Origin: Janthinobacterium lividum
Lineage (GTDB): Bacteria > Pseudomonadota > Gammaproteobacteria > Burkholderiales > Burkholderiaceae_D
Reading direction: 5' to 3'
DNA length: 64,000 nt
Assembly: GCF_011601275.1 (NCBI RefSeq)
Contig: NZ_JAAOLY010000011.1
Coordinates: forward strand, 62,001 to 126,000
Part shown: positions 8,519 to 16,935 of the stretch, piece after piece
How the letters are laid out: each line of letters starts with the position of its first letter
How positions within the stretch are numbered: position 1 is the first letter of the stretch
Translations under genes and position numbers: made by a program
Notes under the pieces: generated by a model
The model's database searches: none
What the model was told of the DNA's origin: nothing
The model's input: only the letters and a program-made list of their open reading frames with translations

Positions 8519-9352
8519 CTATACCGTTGGCGGACGGTGCGCGCCCACCAGCAGCGCGGAAATCGACACGCTCGAACTCGCTTCCGGCCACGCATCGCCG
8601 GGGCCGAACCAGCGCGCCTCGGCGATCTCGTTCTCGTCCAGGCGGATCTCGCCATCGAGGTAATCGGCCGTAAACGCGATCATCAGCGAATGGGGAAACG
8701 GCCAGGACTGGCTCATGAAGTACTGCAGATTATGCACGCGCAAGCCCACCTCCTCCATCACCTCGCGGTGCACGGCTTCCTCGATCGATTCGCCCGCTTC
8801 CAGGAAACCGGCGAGCGGGCTGAAGCGCTGCGACGGCGAGTGCTTGTGCATGGCCAGCAGCACTTGCTCGCCCTTGCGTATCAGTACCATCATGGCCGGC
8901 GAAATGCGCGGATACGCGAGCATGCCGCAAGCGGCGCAGGTGAAGCAGCGCTCGCCACGAGTGCGCTGCATGGACGTGGCGCACACGCCGCAATGGCGGT
9001 GCGTGCGCGCCCACTCGGCCAGCTGCACGGCGCGGCTGGCCAAACCCAGGAAAGCGTCGTCGACGGCATTGAACAGCGAGCGCATGCCGTGCCAGGCCAG
9101 GCCGGCGCCGACGGGCAGCTCCTCGTCGACCCAGACCGTCTGGCAATAGCGGTCTTGCCACAAACCCACGGGTTGTGCGCGGCTCAAGTCGATATCGAGC
9201 GCGGCCAATTCGGCGGCAGTGGGCAAGGCCAGCTCGGGCATGCGCAGCAACAGACGCCCGCGGTGAAAGACAAAGGTCAGCGTCTGGTCTGCGGCCGGGG
9301 CCGGTTCGGGCGCATCGATCAGGGGGACAAAGGCATCGGGAGTCTGCAGCAT
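8519..9352 (-). CDS. nudC: NADH pyrophosphatase NudC (NAD-capped RNA decapping enzyme)
   Basis: Nudix hydrolase that cleaves NAD(H), and in E. coli NAD-capped RNA 5' ends. About 277 residues with an N-terminal domain, a four-Cys zinc ribbon (HCGVCATSM and CFTCAACGM), the Nudix box (GFLEAGESIEEAVHREVMEE plus VGL) and the NudC-specific motif SQSWPFPHS downstream. All catalytic Glu residues of the Nudix box are present. The start is uncertain: the ATG at 9352 (MLQTPDAFVPLID) gives the usual length, but upstream ATGs in frame would add up to about 50 residues and reach the Fur-box region. Confidence 0.92.
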   Translation of the reverse strand: MLQTPDAFVPLIDAPEPAPAADQTLTFVFHRGRLLLRMPELALPTAAELAALDIDLSRAQPVGLWQDRYCQTVWVDEELPVGAGLAWHGMRSLFNAVDDAFLGLASRAVQLAEWARTHRHCGVCATSMQRTRGERCFTCAACGMLAYPRISPAMMVLIRKGEQVLLAMHKHSPSQRFSPLAGFLEAGESIEEAVHREVMEEVGLRVHNLQYFMSQSWPFPHSLMIAFTADYLDGEIRLDENEIAEARWFGPGDAWPEASSSVSISALLVGAHRPPTV

Positions 9353-9493
9353 GCTCGGTGGAATTTGTAAAGGTTGCTCATCATACTCCCGCTGCCGGAC
9401 GCTTGCGCGCATAGCAGCGGCTGGGCCGCAAAGCAAGCATTCATAAGCCATGACAGTGTTTTTTTTGTGACACGTCCAATCCGTTGCGTAAAT

Positions 9494-9512
9494 GATACTG
9501 ATAACGATTCTC
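9494..9512. promoter_or_regulatory. Fur box
   Basis: GATACTGATAACGATTCTC matches the 19-base Fur consensus at 15 of 19 positions and ends about 135 bases before the Fiu-like receptor gene. Fur with Fe2+ would repress transcription when iron is sufficient. Confidence 0.8.
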
Positions 9513-9645
9513 ATTTACGAAATAGCGCCCAGTTATTACAATACGGCCTATTCCGTCTCCATCGCCAGCCACTTGCCCGCGTGCCCAAGCACAGCGGCGC
9601 AGAGCCAGCCAGGAACCACTACCCTGACCTTTTCGAAAGAGCAAG

Positions 9646-11976
9646 ATGGCAATCAAGAGCCGCAAACACGCCCCCACCCGTTTCAACCAGCACATCGGCG
9701 CCGCCCTGGCCGTGATGCTGCTGCCCGTCGCCGCCCAGGCGGCCGATCCGGCCGGCCAAAGCGCCCCGGCATCGCAGCAAACCCTGAACGAAATCAAGGT
9801 CGTGGGCTCCAAGGAAAATGATTTCAAGGCTGAAAAAGCCTCGTCGCCGAAATATACGGAAGAGCTGGTCAATACGGCGCAAACCATCGTCGTGATCAAG
9901 AAGGAATTGATCGAGCAGCAAGGCGCGCTGACCCTGACGGACGCGCTGCGCAACACACCGGGCGTCGGCACCTTCTTCCTCGGCGAGAACGGCAACACGA
10001 ACACGGGCGACGCCGTCTACATGCGCGGTTTCGATGCCTCGGGCAGCATCTATGTCGATGGCGTGCGCGACGTGGGTTCCATCTCGCGCGACGTCTTCAA
10101 CATCGAACAGATCGATGTGCTGAAGGGCCCGGCGGGCACCGACAGCGGCCGCGGTTCGCCGACCGGTTCCATCAACCTGGTCAGCAAGACGGCGACCATG
10201 GAAAACAAATTCAATTCCCTGCTGACGGCCGGCAGCGGCAAGCAAAAACGCGCCACGGCCGACTGGAACCGCATCATCGACGCCGATTCCGGCACGGCAA
10301 TGCGTCTGAACCTGATGACGCAGGACAGCGGCAATCCGGCGCGCGATGAAGTCAAGAACAAGCGCTGGGCCTTCGCACCCACTGTCACCTTCGGCATCGG
10401 CAAACCGACGCGCATCACGGCCAGCTACCTGCACGTGGACCAGAACAACATCCCCGACGGCGGCGTGCCGACCATCGGCTTGCCCGGCTATTCGACGCCC
10501 GACACCATCACGCCGACGAACAAGGTCATCCGCACCTTCCTGAACGGCGCCGCCAAGGTCGACCCGAAGAATTTCTACGGCTCCACCACGGACCACGACA
10601 AGGTCAAGGCCGACATGGGCACCTTGCGCATCGACCATGATTTCTCGCCGAACGTGCAAATCCAGAACACCACGCGCTACGGCAAGACCAAGCAGGACTA
10701 CCTGCTGACGGCTTTCATGGGCAGCACCGCCAACCTGATGACGCCGGTGCCCGCCGATCCGTCGACCTGGACCCTGGCGCGCTCGCTGCGCACCGTGAAG
10801 GACCAGGAAAACACGATTCTGACCAACCAGACCGTGGTCAGCGCGCAATTCGACACGGGCGTGCTGAAGCACTCTTTGGTGGCCGGCGCCGAGTTCACCA
10901 GCGAAAAACAGACCAACTACAGCTATGTGCCAGCCAGCCTGGGCACCTTGCCGGCAGCGAACCTGTATCACCCGAATCCGCGTGACACCGTCACCGGCCA
11001 CAACCCTGTGCGCAGCGGCGCCTACAGCGAAGGCGAAGTCAATACGCAAAGCGCGTATGTGTTCGACACCGTCAAGTTCGGCGACAAGTGGATTTTCAAC
11101 GGCGGCGTGCGTTTCGACCATTTCAACACCACGTATGACGCCGTCACGCTGCAAACGGCCGTCGCCGCGGGCCAGGTGCAAAAATTGCCGGTGGGCACAC
11201 CTATTCCTGTCCACATCACCTTGAGCGACACCTTCGCCAACGGCAAGATCTCGGCCCTGTACAAGCCGACGCCGGACAGCAGCGTGTATGCGCTGTGGGC
11301 CACGTCGAAGGCGCCGCCAGGCACCAACTTCACGCTGAGCACGGGCGCCAGCAGCGCGCAAAATCCGATCTACGATCCGCAGGAAACCACCACCAAGGAA
11401 ATCGGCACCAAGTGGGATTTCCTGAAACAAAAATTGTCGCTGTCGGCAGCCGTGTACCAGACGGAAGTGAAAAATGAAGTAGAGCAAGATCCCATCGACC
11501 TGATCTACTACCAGACCGGCAAGAAGCGCGTTCAGGGCATCGAGATCGGCATGGTGGGCGAAGTCATGCCTAACTGGCTGGTCAGCGCCGGCTATACGCG
11601 CATGAATACCAGTGTCAAGTCGGGCAAGGTCGTCACCGCCAGCGGCGTGAATAACCTCAGCTACACGCCAAAACAGGCGTTTACGGGCTGGACGTCGTAC
11701 ACCCTGCCATTCGGCCTGAAGATCGGCGGCGGCGCGCGTTACGTGGGTGAAATGCTGCGCGGTACCGACGGCGCCGTCGGCACGCCTGCCCGCGTGGATG
11801 CCTACTGGGTCTTCGACGCCATGGCAACCTATACCGTCAACAAGAACCTCGACCTGCAGCTGAACGCCTACAACCTGGCCGACAAGACCTATGTGGCAGC
11901 CATCAACAAGTCCGGCTTCCGCTACACCCCGGGCCAGCCACGTTCGTTCAGCCTGACGGCCAATATCAAGTTCTAA
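9646..11976 (+). CDS. fiu: TonB-dependent catecholate siderophore receptor, Fiu-like
   Basis: Outer-membrane siderophore receptor of 776 residues. A signal peptide ends at VAAQAAD. The plug domain follows (ALTLTDALRNTPGVGTFFLG, then VYMRGFDASGSIYVDGVRD, RDVFNIEQIDVLKGPAG, RGSPTGSINLVSK). Then comes a 22-strand barrel ending in the terminal Phe of SLTANIKF. Several segments (DEVKNKRWAFAPTVTFGIG, NNIPDGGVPTIGLPGY, KNFYGSTTDHDKV) closely follow E. coli Fiu, which imports monomeric catechols such as dihydroxybenzoylserine. The upstream Fur box supports iron regulation, and a strong terminator follows. No siderophore biosynthesis gene is nearby, so uptake of foreign or degraded siderophores is likely. 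Confidence 0.92.
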   Translation: MAIKSRKHAPTRFNQHIGAALAVMLLPVAAQAADPAGQSAPASQQTLNEIKVVGSKENDFKAEKASSPKYTEELVNTAQTIVVIKKELIEQQGALTLTDALRNTPGVGTFFLGENGNTNTGDAVYMRGFDASGSIYVDGVRDVGSISRDVFNIEQIDVLKGPAGTDSGRGSPTGSINLVSKTATMENKFNSLLTAGSGKQKRATADWNRIIDADSGTAMRLNLMTQDSGNPARDEVKNKRWAFAPTVTFGIGKPTRITASYLHVDQNNIPDGGVPTIGLPGYSTPDTITPTNKVIRTFLNGAAKVDPKNFYGSTTDHDKVKADMGTLRIDHDFSPNVQIQNTTRYGKTKQDYLLTAFMGSTANLMTPVPADPSTWTLARSLRTVKDQENTILTNQTVVSAQFDTGVLKHSLVAGAEFTSEKQTNYSYVPASLGTLPAANLYHPNPRDTVTGHNPVRSGAYSEGEVNTQSAYVFDTVKFGDKWIFNGGVRFDHFNTTYDAVTLQTAVAAGQVQKLPVGTPIPVHITLSDTFANGKISALYKPTPDSSVYALWATSKAPPGTNFTLSTGASSAQNPIYDPQETTTKEIGTKWDFLKQKLSLSAAVYQTEVKNEVEQDPIDLIYYQTGKKRVQGIEIGMVGEVMPNWLVSAGYTRMNTSVKSGKVVTASGVNNLSYTPKQAFTGWTSYTLPFGLKIGGGARYVGEMLRGTDGAVGTPARVDAYWVFDAMATYTVNKNLDLQLNAYNLADKTYVAAINKSGFRYTPGQPRSFSLTANIKF

Positions 11977-12006
11977 CGTCAAGAAAACAAGTATTACGCA
12001 ACATCG

Positions 12007-12030
12007 GCCCCTCTTCGGAGGGGCTTTTTT
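12007..12030 (+). terminator. rho-independent terminator
   Basis: Stem GCCCCTC/GAGGGGC capped by a TTCG tetraloop and followed by six T, 30 bases after the Fiu-like receptor stop. Confidence 0.92.
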
Positions 12031-12216
12031 ATTGTCCTGATAATCTTGCCTTTTTGGCGCACTGCCGCCCTGACGCGACTAGCGTATGAAAAGTCATACA
12101 GCGATGCCCCGCCGCGTCCAATATTTCGCGCAAGCCTGTCAAATTGCAACATCCTGACAACAAAAAAGCTTCCTTAAATCAACAACTTAAGAAGTTATGC
12201 GTCAAATGCCAATTTC

Positions 12217-12232
12217 AGGCATATCCTTTGCT
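12217..12232 (+). promoter_or_regulatory. candidate sigma-54 promoter (-24/-12) of dctA
   Basis: AGGCATATCCTTTGCT fits the consensus TGGCAYR-N4-TTGCW with only the first base different. The GG and GC dinucleotides are exactly ten bases apart. The predicted start is near 12242. The neighbouring dctD encodes a GAFTGA-type sigma-54 activator, as expected for Dct control. Confidence 0.7.
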
Positions 12233-12360
12233 ATGTACAGGTTTTGCTGCAAATAATCGCTAGCACGCAAGGGCTTGTTTTTGAGAAATATTGACTCCAA
12301 GCTTGAGTTGCTCGCTATCAATAATCCGCTCACAGCGGCGCTTCATTTGGAGGAGTCAAA

Positions 12361-13674
12361 ATGAAAAAGAAACGGCCATTAACCCTGTACATCCTGATTG
12401 CCATGGTCCTCGGCATTGCCGTGGGCTATGGATGCCATTCCGCTTTCCCCGATGCGGACATGAGCAAGCAAATCGCTGGTAATATTTCCATCGTCACCGA
12501 CGTCTTCCTGCGCCTGATCAAGATGATCATTGCGCTGCTGGTGTTCTCCACCCTGACGGTCGGCATCGCCCACATGGGCGACGGCAAGACGGCGGGCCGC
12601 ATCGGCCTGAAAGCCATGTGCTGGTTCGTGGTTGCCTCACTGGTCTCGCTGGCGCTGGGCATGGTGCTGTCGAACCTGATGCAGCTGGGTACCAACCTGG
12701 GCTTGCCATTACCGGACGTACACGCTTCAACGAATTTGAAAACGGCCGCCTTCACCTTGAAAGATTTCTTCACGCACCTGGTGCCGAAGTCGCCGATCGA
12801 GGCCATGGCCAACAATGAAATCCTGCAAGTATTGGTGTTCTCGATCTTCTTCGGCGGCGCACTGGCCGGCCTGGGCGAATCGGGCAAGACCCTGACGGCC
12901 GTTGTCGACCAGCTGGCGCAAGTCATGCTGCGCATCACCGGCACCATCATGAACCTGGCCCCACTGGCCGTGTTCGCTGCGATGGCTTCCGTCATCACCA
13001 CGCACGGCCTGGGCGTGCTGGTCACGTTTGCCAAGTTCATGGGTGGCTTCTACCTGGGCCTGATGTGCCTGTGGGCACTGCTGATCGCCGCCGGCTTCGT
13101 CGTCATCGGCCCGCGCGTCTTCAAACTGGTCGGCCTGATCCGCGAACCATTCCTGCTGGCATTCTCGACGGCCAGCTCGGAAGCGGCCTATCCAAAACTG
13201 CTGACGGCGCTCGACCAGTTCGGCGTGGACCGCAAGATTTCCAGCTTTGTGTTGCCAATGGGCTACTCCTTCAACCTGGACGGCTCGATGATGTACTGCA
13301 CCTTTGCCGTGCTGTTCATCGCCCAAGCCTACGGTATCGACCTGTCGATCGGCACGCAGATCACCATGCTGCTGCTGCTGATGCTGACCTCGAAAGGCAT
13401 GGCCGGCGTACCGCGCGCCTCGCTGGTGGTGATTGCCGCTACCCTGAACCAATTCAATATTCCAGAGGCAGGCTTGCTGCTGCTGATGGGTGTGGACCAA
13501 TTCCTCGACATGGGCCGTTCGGCCACCAACGCGGTCGGCAATGCCGTCGCCACGGCTGTCGTCGCCAAGTGGGAAGGTGGCCTGGCCACCGAGGAAGAAG
13601 CCGCTGCGGCCAACGCGGCCAGCCAGAACACGGAAAGCCATTGGGGCGAAGCGGATCACGCTAGCAAAGCCTGA
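12361..13674 (+). CDS. dctA: C4-dicarboxylate:cation symporter, DctA/GltP family
   Basis: Inner-membrane secondary carrier of 437 residues for dicarboxylates such as succinate, fumarate and malate (or glutamate/aspartate). Eight membrane helices and two re-entrant hairpins are expected. Family motifs are visible: the serine-rich hairpin (LAFSTASSEAAYPKLL), the cation/substrate motif MGYSFNLDGS, the second hairpin SKGMAGVPRAS and the DMGRSATNAVGNAVAT helix. The C-terminus is an acidic Ala-rich tail. Next to dctB-dctD and behind a sigma-54-like promoter, a role in C4-dicarboxylate uptake fits better than glutamate uptake. Substrate choice is inference. Confidence 0.88.
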   Translation: MKKKRPLTLYILIAMVLGIAVGYGCHSAFPDADMSKQIAGNISIVTDVFLRLIKMIIALLVFSTLTVGIAHMGDGKTAGRIGLKAMCWFVVASLVSLALGMVLSNLMQLGTNLGLPLPDVHASTNLKTAAFTLKDFFTHLVPKSPIEAMANNEILQVLVFSIFFGGALAGLGESGKTLTAVVDQLAQVMLRITGTIMNLAPLAVFAAMASVITTHGLGVLVTFAKFMGGFYLGLMCLWALLIAAGFVVIGPRVFKLVGLIREPFLLAFSTASSEAAYPKLLTALDQFGVDRKISSFVLPMGYSFNLDGSMMYCTFAVLFIAQAYGIDLSIGTQITMLLLLMLTSKGMAGVPRASLVVIAATLNQFNIPEAGLLLLMGVDQFLDMGRSATNAVGNAVATAVVAKWEGGLATEEEAAAANAASQNTESHWGEADHASKA

Positions 13675-13681
13675 TAGCGCC

Positions 13682-13704
13682 ATGGCCCGCCACAAGCGGG
13701 CCAT
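13682..13704 (+). terminator. rho-independent terminator or attenuator between dctA and porin
   Basis: Nine-base stem ATGGCCCGC/GCGGGCCAT with loop CACAA, then TTTATTTG, shortly after the dctA stop. The downstream T run is interrupted, so partial read-through into the porin gene is possible. Confidence 0.75.
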
Positions 13705-13782
13705 TTATTTGTTGTCGATGTTGAGTAACAAGCAGTCAGGTAGTGCGATCAGTAGTCATTCCAACTTATTAGAGAGATTTTC

Positions 13783-14775
13783 ATGAAAAAAGTCCTGTTT
13801 ACCCTGCTGACCCTCGGCGCAGCCTCCACCGGCGCCATGGCCCAATCGAACGTGACCATGTATGGCGTGGCTGACGCCGGCCTGGTGTTCGACAAGGATG
13901 CGGCTGGAGACCGCCTGAACCGCGTCGCTTCCGGCGTCGCTTCCGGCTCGCGCATCGGCTTCAAGGGCAAGGAAGACCTCGGTGGCGGTCTGGCCGCCAC
14001 CTTCGTGCTGGAAAGCGGTTTCAATATCGATACCGGTACCTCGGGCCAGGGCGGCCGGCTGTTCGGCCGCCAGGCGTATGTGGGCCTGACCGGCAGCGCC
14101 GGCGCCGTCACCCTGGGCCGCCAATATACGCCGTACTACCTGGCACTGCGCGACGTGGCCGATCCGTTTGTCATCGGCCTGGCCGGCACGGCGTCAAACA
14201 TTATGGCGACGAATTATCGCATCGACAACATGGTGCAATACAGCACGCCGACCTGGAGCAAGCTGTCGGCCGACCTGGCGTATGGCTTTGGCGAAGTGGC
14301 CGGCGACAATGCGAAAAACCGCAGCATGGGCGGCGCCGTGCATTACATCGACGGTCCGCTGAACGTGACCCTGACGCACCACCGCCAGGAAAATGCGCTG
14401 GCGACCCAGCAAACGCGCAACACCCTGCTGGCCACGCGCTACGACTTTGGCGTGCTGCAAGGCAACTTCGGCTACGCCGACAACCGCGCCCTCGACAACA
14501 GCAAGAGCAATGACATCCTCGTTGGCTTCAGCGCCCCGTTCGGCGCCACCAAGCTGGTCGCCTCGTACATCCGCCACAACGACAAGAGCAATGCCAACCG
14601 TGACGCCCAGCAGTGGGCCATCGGCGCCTTCTATGCCCTGTCCAAGCGCAGCGACCTGTACACAGGTTACGGCCACATCAGCAACAAGAACGGCGCTACC
14701 TACAAGATTGGCAATGCCACCGACGATGGCACCGGCAACAGCGGTTTCAACCTGGGCATGCGTCATACGTTCTAA
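13783..14775 (+). CDS. Gram-negative porin, betaproteobacterial general-porin family
   Basis: Outer-membrane porin of 330 residues. The signal peptide (MKKVLFTLLTLGAASTGAMAQ) is followed by the characteristic start of the mature porin (SNVTMYGVADAGLVFDKDA), the GSRIGFKGKEDLGGGLAATF strand pair, the GRQAYVGLTGSAGAVTLGRQ segment and the terminal RHTF, whose last Phe is the BAM recognition residue. It would form a 16-stranded trimeric channel. Its position between dctA and dctB suggests it may be co-regulated to admit dicarboxylates. That is inferred from context only. Confidence 0.92.
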   Translation: MKKVLFTLLTLGAASTGAMAQSNVTMYGVADAGLVFDKDAAGDRLNRVASGVASGSRIGFKGKEDLGGGLAATFVLESGFNIDTGTSGQGGRLFGRQAYVGLTGSAGAVTLGRQYTPYYLALRDVADPFVIGLAGTASNIMATNYRIDNMVQYSTPTWSKLSADLAYGFGEVAGDNAKNRSMGGAVHYIDGPLNVTLTHHRQENALATQQTRNTLLATRYDFGVLQGNFGYADNRALDNSKSNDILVGFSAPFGATKLVASYIRHNDKSNANRDAQQWAIGAFYALSKRSDLYTGYGHISNKNGATYKIGNATDDGTGNSGFNLGMRHTF

Positions 14776-14777
14776 GG

Positions 14778-14909
14778 ACGTCGGCCAAAATCTACTGCGC
14801 GGCGCGCTTTGCGGCCGGCGATGCTCACCGGCTCGGCGCCCCCGTACTAAAGTACGGTTGCGCTTCTCGGCCAGAAATCACTGCCGCTCGCTACGATTTT
14901 GTCGGACGT
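14778..14909. repeat. dispersed imperfect inverted repeat, copy 2
   Basis: A 132-base copy of the element at 6283-6398, starting three bases after the porin stop codon. It carries the same core and central hairpin (CCGTACT-AA-AGTACGG, 14842-14857), but is 16 bases longer because of an extra GC-rich block just before that hairpin. Its ends pair with each other (ACGTC at 14778, GACGT at 14905). The end sequence differs from copy 1 but is again self-complementary. Confidence 0.75.
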
Positions 14910-14936
14910 TGAGATGTCCGTAAAATAGAAGTGTGG

Positions 14937-14965
14937 GCCGCCGGATGCATATCCGGCGGCTTTTT
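14937..14965 (+). terminator. rho-independent terminator
   Basis: Perfect ten-base stem GCCGCCGGAT/ATCCGGCGGC with loop GCAT, followed by TTTTTCTTTTT. It ends the porin transcript after the inverted repeat and 60 bases before dctB. Confidence 0.93.
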
Positions 14966-15024
14966 CTTTTTACGCAATATTTAAATGCGATACTGTGGGT
15001 TCTTGCAAGTTGGCAGCTGATTTT

Positions 15025-16935
15025 ATGAATAGCAGTACTACCAAATCCTCCCTTTCCTGGCGCCAGCGCCTGTCGCAACGGTCGGGCCGCGAAACGCTGG
15101 CCTGGGGCGTGGTGCTGGCCGCCTGCCTGGCCACCGTCTGGCTCGTGTATTTCTGGACCGAACGCATCGCCATCGGCAAACTGCAAGCGAGCGGCGCGCA
15201 GCGCCTGGAGGTGTATGTCAGCAGTCTTGAAAATGCGCTGGAGAAATACGACTTCCTGCCCAAGACCCTGGAACTGAACCGCGACGTGATCCGCCTGCTG
15301 CAGCACCCGGAAGACCCGGTGCTGGTCGATACGGTCAACCATTACTTGGAGCAGATGAATGCCCAGGCGAAATCGTCGACCATTTTCATCAGCAACCTCG
15401 ACGGCAACACGCGGGCCGCCAGCAACTGGCAGCAACCCGACAGCTTTATTGGCGACAATATCTCGTTCCGCCCCTATGCCCAGGACGCCCTGCGCGGCAC
15501 GCCGGGCCGCTTCTATGGCGTGGGCACGACGCGGCTGGAACCCGGTTACTTCTTTGCCCATGGCATTTACCAGAATGGCCACATGCTGGGCCTGGCCACG
15601 GTGAAGGTGAACCTGGAAAACCTGGAAAAACGCTGGGTGCAGGGCGCCGACAAGGTGATGCTGGCCGACGAGCACGGCGTGATTTTTCTCAGTTCCATGG
15701 CGGACTGGAAGTACAAGACCCTGGCGCCGCTGTCACCCGCCATCGTCGAAGAGCTCAACCGCACGCGCCAGTACTATTCGAAGCAGCTGGCCGCCATCCC
15801 CTTCGTTTCCGACCGCCAACTGGGCAATGGCGCGCGCGTGATCAGCGTACGCGAGCAGGAACATGCCGACACGCCGCCGAAGACCAGCTCGAGCGTGATG
15901 ACGCAGATCAAGCTCAAGTCGCCGCAAGGCTGGACTTTTATTTATTTGTCCGACCTGGCGCAGGCCAAGGCCAGCGCGCGCGCGGCGGCCGCCTTCTCGT
16001 GCGTGCTGTTGGGCTTTTTCATGCTGCTGTTCTTTTACCTGCGCCAGCGCCGCGCGGCCGTGGCGCAAAAATTGCGCGCCCGCGAAGACCTGCAGCATGC
16101 CTACGACAACTTGGAAGCCATGGTCGAGGAACGCACGTCGGAACTCAATGCCATGACGCAAAGCCTGAGCCAGGAAATCGACGTGCGCAGCAAGGCCGAG
16201 CAAAAGCTGCACATCACGCAAAATGAACTGTTTCAAGCTGGCAAGATGGCCGTGCTGGGGCAAATGTCGGCCAGCATCACGCATGAACTGAACCAGCCGC
16301 TGACGGCGCTGCGCACCATGTCCGACAATGCCGTCATCCTGCTAGAGCGGGGACGGCTCGACGATGCACGGCGTAACTTGGCAAAGATATCGCAAATTGC
16401 GGCCAGGATGGGGACTATTACGGGCCAATTGAAGATTTTTGCGCGCAAGTCGACGACCAGCCTGACCTCCGTCTCGATCCCCACGGCGATCAGCAACGCC
16501 CTGTTCCTTGTCGAACGCCGGCTGCAGGTGGAAAATGTGCGTTTCACCCTGCAACTGCCGCCCGAAGACATCTTCGCCATGTGCGAAAGCAACCGCCTGG
16601 AACAGGTACTGGTCAACCTGTACGCCAATGCGCTCGACGCCATGAATGGCAGCGACGTGCGCAGCCTGCGCGTGTCCGTCGAATGCACTCCCGAGCACGT
16701 GCTGATCCATGTGGCCGACACGGGGCCGGGCCTGTCGACGGAAGTGTATGAACACCTGTTCGAACCGTTCTTCACGACCAAACCGCAAGGCCTGGGACTG
16801 GGCCTGGGCCTGGCCATTTCCGAACAGATCACGCGCCAGTTCGGCGGCGTGCTGCGCGCTGAAAACGCCCCCGGCGGCGGCGCCATCTTCACCATCGAAC
16901 TACAGATTGCAACGCAGGAGGAAAAACATGTTTGA
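15025..16935 (+). CDS. dctB: C4-dicarboxylate-sensing histidine kinase DctB
   Basis: Membrane sensor kinase of 636 residues. A first membrane helix (LAWGVVLAACLATVWLVYF) is followed by a double-Cache periplasmic domain with the DctB ligand-pocket segments (DNISFRPYAQDALRGTPGRF and GVGTTRLEPGYFFAHGIYQ). A second helix (AAFSCVLLGFFMLLFFYL), a coiled-coil linker and the kinase core follow. His420 in SITHELNQPL is the phosphoacceptor, and DTGPGLSTEVYEHLFEPFFT and GLGLGLGLAISEQI form the ATP lid. The ATG at 15025 is preferred to a GTG at 14995, which would overlap the upstream leader. It overlaps dctD by eight bases. It should phosphorylate DctD when C4-dicarboxylates are present. Confidence 0.93.
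   Translation: MNSSTTKSSLSWRQRLSQRSGRETLAWGVVLAACLATVWLVYFWTERIAIGKLQASGAQRLEVYVSSLENALEKYDFLPKTLELNRDVIRLLQHPEDPVLVDTVNHYLEQMNAQAKSSTIFISNLDGNTRAASNWQQPDSFIGDNISFRPYAQDALRGTPGRFYGVGTTRLEPGYFFAHGIYQNGHMLGLATVKVNLENLEKRWVQGADKVMLADEHGVIFLSSMADWKYKTLAPLSPAIVEELNRTRQYYSKQLAAIPFVSDRQLGNGARVISVREQEHADTPPKTSSSVMTQIKLKSPQGWTFIYLSDLAQAKASARAAAAFSCVLLGFFMLLFFYLRQRRAAVAQKLRAREDLQHAYDNLEAMVEERTSELNAMTQSLSQEIDVRSKAEQKLHITQNELFQAGKMAVLGQMSASITHELNQPLTALRTMSDNAVILLERGRLDDARRNLAKISQIAARMGTITGQLKIFARKSTTSLTSVSIPTAISNALFLVERRLQVENVRFTLQLPPEDIFAMCESNRLEQVLVNLYANALDAMNGSDVRSLRVSVECTPEHVLIHVADTGPGLSTEVYEHLFEPFFTTKPQGLGLGLGLAISEQITRQFGGVLRAENAPGGGAIFTIELQIATQEEKHV

Larger units (their letters stand above)
11977..12360. 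other. intergenic region upstream of dctA
   Basis: It holds the terminator of the Fiu-like gene, a perfect inverted repeat GTATGA-AAAG-TCATAC (12084-12099), a second one AACTT-AAG-AAGTT (12184-12196), the candidate sigma-54 promoter (12217-12232) and a strong GGAGGAG ribosome site before the ATG at 12361. The upstream inverted repeat is a plausible DctD-type activator site because it lies about 120 bases before the -24 element. Confidence 0.6.

Noticed and set aside
9353-9514. Longer NudC starts reaching into the Fur-box region
   Set aside because: The extra N-terminus has no resemblance to the family and would overlap the regulatory site. It cannot be fully excluded.
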